Assembly: GCA_040879965.1 (NCBI GenBank)
Contig: JBBDJI010000013.1
Location: 62,001 to 126,000 of the forward strand
DNA: 64,000 nt
Direction: 5' to 3'
From: Candidatus Babeliales bacterium
Lineage (GTDB): Bacteria; Babelota; Babeliae; Babelales; JACPOV01
Below the pieces are notes generated by a model that saw nothing but the letters and a program-made list of their open reading frames with translations, made no database searches and had not been told where the DNA came from. Shown here in pieces: positions 60,519 through 64,000 of this stretch; position 1 is the stretch's first letter; the number at the start of each line of letters is the position of its first letter. The position numbers and the translations under genes are program-made.

Positions 60519-61412
60519 TTATTTTCTTGAAGTAAAATATTTAATTCCAAAGGCTACACCGAGACCAATAAGTCCAATTCCGGAGGCAACAGCTAATTTA
60601 TTATTGTTTACAAAACTTCGATATCTTTGTATTTTTAGTTTATAATAATAAGTCCACTTTAATAATTTAATTGCTATTTCCTGTTCTTCTGTGGTCAAAT
60701 CTTCAAATGTGGTCAAAAAATCAAGTGCAGTATAATTATCTGTATATTTAATAATTAATTTTAAGATATTAAGATGGTTACCTTCTATAGCCAACATTAA
60801 TGGTGTAGAACCAACTGAACTTACCTCAGCACCATTTTTAAGAAGTAACTCTACAATTTCTATACGTCCATTTTTTATGGCAACCATTAATGCATTCCAA
60901 GAATCAAGTAGTACATGTTCATTAACATCGACACCATTTTTTATTAAAAATTCTACAACTTCATAATGCCCGTTTCCTGCAGCCAAAATTAATGGGGTCC
61001 AGCAACTATTGTGAGTATATTCAGAGTAACAATTTTTCTTCAATAAAGATTCAACAATTTTTTTATTTCCTGCTGCAGCATGAAAATGCAGTGGAGTTTC
61101 ATTATCTTTGTTAACAGATAAGAAATCTTTATGGCTTAATTGTGATGTAACTTCTTGAAAAACTCTATAAGGTATTTTGGGATCAAATAAAGCTTCTTGT
61201 GGAGTATTGTAGGTATGGGATAATATTAGAGGAGTATAATCTCTTATTTCAGTTTTTTTATCCCCAGCTAAGTAATTAATCAGATGTATTTTTTCATATA
61301 TACACGGTTTAATTTTTTCTGTTAAAGCTTTTTCCATTCCATATAATGAACTGCTTGGCAGACAATTACCTAATCCGAGAAAAATAAATAAGAGATAAAA
61401 TAATTTTTTCAT
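60519..61412 (-). CDS. Exported ankyrin-repeat protein with C-terminal membrane segment
   Basis: About 297 aa from ATG 61412 (a GTG at 61421 is in frame). A signal peptide (KKLFYLLFIFLGLGNCLPS) with a Cys that might be lipidated (LGNC is a weak lipobox) is followed by ankyrin repeats: ETPLHFHAAAGNKKIVESLL, WTPLILAAGNGHYEVVEFLI, WNALMVAIKNGRIEIVELLL and STPLMLAIEGNHLNILKLII. A hydrophobic helix near the end (LAVASGIGLIGLGVAFGIKYF) suggests a membrane tail, much like that of the cysteine protease at 55.7 kb. Convergent with tolB. Confidence 0.87.
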   Translation of the reverse strand: MKKLFYLLFIFLGLGNCLPSSSLYGMEKALTEKIKPCIYEKIHLINYLAGDKKTEIRDYTPLILSHTYNTPQEALFDPKIPYRVFQEVTSQLSHKDFLSVNKDNETPLHFHAAAGNKKIVESLLKKNCYSEYTHNSCWTPLILAAGNGHYEVVEFLIKNGVDVNEHVLLDSWNALMVAIKNGRIEIVELLLKNGAEVSSVGSTPLMLAIEGNHLNILKLIIKYTDNYTALDFLTTFEDLTTEEQEIAIKLLKWTYYYKLKIQRYRSFVNNNKLAVASGIGLIGLGVAFGIKYFTSRK

Positions 61413-61778
61413 TGGTCTCACATTGAAATATATAGGTTGGGCAATTTTTATATTTTTAACGAGAATATAATTGTATTATTTTATAATAGCAATGATTTGT
61501 CAAAGGCGTATTCTTTGAGATATTATGAGAATCTTCGGTAAAAGATAAAATTGCCCTGTTCTGGTTCTTTAAAAGGAATTTTATAGAGCATTGGGCTTTA
61601 TAGTTGCTTAAAAGTCGACAATTTTCGTACATTATATTATTATGAAAGGAATTTTTCTTGTACCTTTCTATTATTGAAATTTTATAGTACAATTAGAATA
61701 AAAAGTTTCAAGCTATAGGATTTTAACAACTTATATGCTTATTGCAGAGTAATTAACGTTTAATAAAATAGGAATATT
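61413..61778. other. Gene-free stretch before ftsH
   Basis: About 366 nt between divergent genes. No ORF or RNA was recognised. A TTGAAA box at 61674-61679 followed 17 nt later by AATAAA is a weak promoter candidate for ftsH. Confidence 0.35.
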
Positions 61779-64000
61779 ATGAGACATCGCATGCGCAATA
61801 ACAGTTTTGCCAAAGGCCCTAAAGGGGTTTTTATTATAGTATTTTTCTTTCTTGTTTCCATTTTAGCATTAACTAAATTGACCGATTATACCCGTCACGT
61901 CAAAACAATGAATTATTCATCTTTTATTGATGCAGTAGAGCGTGGTGATGTGAAATCAGTTCATATTGCCGGGCAAGATGTTTACGGCGCTTTAAAGGAT
62001 GGCTCTCGGTTTGAAGCAGTTATTGCAGAGGGAGCACAAAATTTTGATACATTGCGTAAGCATGACGTTGAATTTTCAGTGGCACCCAATTCGAGCCCTC
62101 TTGGCCCTTGGTATATTTTTCTATTGATGATTTTATTAACGGTGCCACTCGGTATTTGGTACTTTTTCAAACAAAATCGAAATGGTTCAGGCGGCTCCAG
62201 TGGTATTTTCTCTATGGGTAAAAGCCGCGCAAAAATGTTTAACCCTTCGATGATTAGTGCTACTTTTGATTCGGTGGCAGGAGTTCATGAGGCAAAAAGT
62301 GCCTTGAAAGATGTAGTAGACTTTTTAAAAAACCCAGACAAATATCATCGTCTTGGCGCAAAAGTGCCTCGCGGTATACTTTTAGTAGGAGAACCAGGAA
62401 ATGGAAAAACACTTTTGGCAAAAGCAATAGCTGGTGAAGCTAATTGTCCATTTTTTAGTATAACTGGTTCTGATTTTATTGAAGTTTTTGTTGGAGTAGG
62501 TGCTGCACGCGTACGTGATCTATTTGCACAAGCACGAAAAAATTCACCATGCATTATTTTTATTGATGAAATTGATGCTATTGGCCGTTCTCGTGGAAGT
62601 GGTTTTGGTGGTGGACATGATGAGCGTGAACAAACTCTTAATCAATTATTAACTGAAATGGATGGTTTTGAGACCTATCAATCTCCCGTAATTGTGATTG
62701 CTGCTACTAATATTCCCGATGTATTAGATAAGGCATTATTGCGACCTGGTAGATTTGATCGTTGGGTGACTGTGCAATATCCAGATCAAGAAGCGCGTGA
62801 ACAAATTTTAAAGATACACGCTGGTAATGTAAAAATTGATGCTGATGTTGATTTAGAATACTTAGCAAAAGAAACAGCCGGATTTTCAGGTGCAGATCTT
62901 GCTAATTTGATGAATGAAGCCGCAATTAATGCTTCTAAAAAAAATCAAAATAGTGTGTCAATGCAGGATCTAACTGAAGCACACAAAAGTATGATGCGTA
63001 ACCGAGATGCTACTTCATCAGGAAATGCGGGAAATATGTTAGCTAAAGGTTCAAGCAAACCTAAAATGTTTATGCCTACGCAGGTAAAAACTAAATTTGC
63101 TGATGTAGCTGGTATTCCTGAAGCTAAAGAGGAATTGCAGGATGTGGTAGATTTTCTTAAAACACCTGAAAAATATCGTAGATTAGGCGCTAGGCTTCCT
63201 AAAGGGCTTTTATTGGTTGGTGACCCAGGAAATGGAAAAACATTGCTTGCAAAGGCAGTGGCAGGTGAAGCTAATTGTCCATTTTTTAGCGTCAGTGCTT
63301 CTGATTTTGTTGAAATGTATGTTGGTGTTGGTGCTTCTCGAGTACGTGATCTATTTGGTCAAGCGCGTCGTCACATGCCAAGTATTATTTTTATTGATGA
63401 AATTGATGCCGTTGGTGGTAAGCGAGTAGCTGGCTTTGATGGTGGCAGTGATGAACGGGCACAAACATTAAATCAATTATTAACTGAAATGGATGGATTC
63501 AATTCAGAAGATTCTTCAATAATTATTATGGCTGCTACCAATCGACCTGATATTTTAGATAACGCATTATTGCGGCCAGGTAGATTTGACAAGCGCATTG
63601 ATGTACCATATCCAGATCTTAAAAGTCGTGAACAAATTTTACAAGTTCATGCAAAAAATATAAAAATTGATCCAGCAGTTGATGTTACCCGCATCGCTCG
63701 TGGTACGCCCGGTTTTTCAGGCGCAGATCTTGCTCATTTAGTTAATGAGGCAGCATTAATCGCAACCAAAAAGACTGAGCAAGAAACTGTTACCATGTAT
63801 GATTTTGAAGATGCGCGTGATAAAATTATGTTGGGTAAAGAATTAAGATCAATTGTATTGTCAGATCAAGAACGAAACATGGTTGCCTATCATGAATCAG
63901 GACATGCTTTAGTGAGATTACTGCTTCCTAAAGTTTCAGATCCACTGCACAAGGTTACTATTGTACCACGTGGCAAAGCGCTTGGGGTAACTCATTCATT
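61779..64000 (+). CDS. ftsH: FtsH-like membrane zinc protease with two AAA modules (3' end beyond window)
   Basis: The 740 residues inside the window are open with no stop. A membrane helix ([19 protein letters not shown]), the periplasmic FtsH domain ([20 protein letters not shown]) and a second helix ([20 protein letters not shown]) are followed by a complete FtsH AAA module: Walker A GEPGNGKT (about 204-211), Walker [12 protein letters not shown], pore loop FVG and [10 protein letters not shown] second complete AAA module repeats it 277 residues on (GDPGNGKT about 481-488, pore YVG, RPGRFDK). The M41 zinc site HESGH is at 705-709. Ordinary bacterial FtsH has one AAA. AGGA precedes the ATG. 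Confidence 0.95.
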   Translation, partial: MRHRMRNNSFAKGPKGVFIIVFFFLVSILALTKLTDYTRHVKTMNYSSFIDAVERGDVKSVHIAGQDVYGALKDGSRFEAVIAEGAQNFDTLRKHDVEFSVAPNSSPLGPWYIFLLMILLTVPLGIWYFFKQNRNGSGGSSGIFSMGKSRAKMFNPSMISATFDSVAGVHEAKSALKDVVDFLKNPDKYHRLGAKVPRGILLVGEPGNGKTLLAKAIAGEANCPFFSITGSDFIEVFVGVGAARVRDLFAQARKNSPCIIFIDEIDAIGRSRGSGFGGGHDEREQTLNQLLTEMDGFETYQSPVIVIAATNIPDVLDKALLRPGRFDRWVTVQYPDQEAREQILKIHAGNVKIDADVDLEYLAKETAGFSGADLANLMNEAAINASKKNQNSVSMQDLTEAHKSMMRNRDATSSGNAGNMLAKGSSKPKMFMPTQVKTKFADVAGIPEAKEELQDVVDFLKTPEKYRRLGARLPKGLLLVGDPGNGKTLLAKAVAGEANCPFFSVSASDFVEMYVGVGASRVRDLFGQARRHMPSIIFIDEIDAVGGKRVAGFDGGSDERAQTLNQLLTEMDGFNSEDSSIIIMAATNRPDILDNALLRPGRFDKRIDVPYPDLKSREQILQVHAKNIKIDPAVDVTRIARGTPGFSGADLAHLVNEAALIATKKTEQETVTMYDFEDARDKIMLGKELRSIVLSDQERNMVAYHESGHALVRLLLPKVSDPLHKVTIVPRGKALGVTHS

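Noticed and set aside
1-64000. CRISPR arrays, insertion sequences, phage genes, rRNA
   Set aside because: No regularly spaced repeats, transposases, phage structural genes or rRNA segments were seen.

Overview
The window looks like part of a small, AT-rich genome of an intracellular, Gram-negative-type bacterium. The best fit is a Candidatus Dependentiae (TM6/Babeliae)-like symbiont of protists. The evidence is two tandem nucleotide (ATP/ADP) translocases, a Tol envelope system, many ankyrin-repeat proteins with signal peptides, several secreted proteins of eukaryotic type, and few biosynthetic genes. The phylum is inferred from gene content. No rRNA was seen, and Chlamydiae-like or Rickettsiales-like bacteria share some of these traits.

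Layout. 1-3.4 kb: a sugar-nucleotide epimerase, an FAD oxidoreductase resembling UDP-galactopyranose mutase, and a TonB/TolA-like protein, all leftward. 3.5-7.1 kb: a 3-methyladenine glycosylase and three exported ankyrin proteins; a broken copy of the tilS 3' end lies between two of them. 7.2-11.2 kb: a leftward gyrB - GyrI-like - tilS operon. 11.3-15.9 kb: a rightward metal ABC transporter operon (the last permease is fused to a winged helix) running into tadA and a DksA/TraR-like gene, then tRNA-Thr, rpsI, glmS and an ATP-grasp enzyme. 19.8-25.4 kb: an M50-like membrane protease, a 47-aa membrane peptide missed by length filters, a CtpA-type protease, a secreted HDAC11-like deacetylase, rapZ and a FtsB/DivIC-like gene. 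25.5-32 kb: an accessory cassette in which two paralogous secreted proteins flank a signal-peptide AAA ATPase, a 1018-aa toxin-like protein, a DUF6980-like candidate immunity protein and a 51-aa ORF. 32-40 kb: superoxide dismutase, a DUF421 protein, a secreted cPLA2-like phospholipase, recJ, cmk, small exported proteins, another ankyrin protein and a decayed toxin-antitoxin pair. 40.6-47.5 kb: lon, the two translocases, rpsB with a structured leader, and tRNA-Ser. 47.6-51.3 kb: a GIY-YIG-like remnant, the SRP RNA, dnaX, der and hpf. 51.3-57 kb: dsbD, an M48 peptidase, a CCA-adding enzyme and a Josephin-like cysteine protease. 57-60.5 kb: tolQ-tolR-tolA-tolB. The end holds an ankyrin protein and the start of an FtsH-like protease with two complete AAA modules, cut by the window edge.

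How it fits together. The translocases and metal importer suggest feeding on a host. The Tol proteins, DsbD, CtpA and the M48/M50 proteases maintain the envelope. The exported ankyrin, HDAC, phospholipase, cysteine-protease and toxin-like proteins are the candidate host-interaction or competition set. The strongest leads are the tandem-AAA FtsH, the 26-31 kb toxin-like cassette, the HDAC11-like and cPLA2-like exported enzymes, and the permease-winged-helix fusion resembling chlamydial YtgCR. Promoters seen here follow a sigma70 pattern, often with TGCTATACT around the -10.
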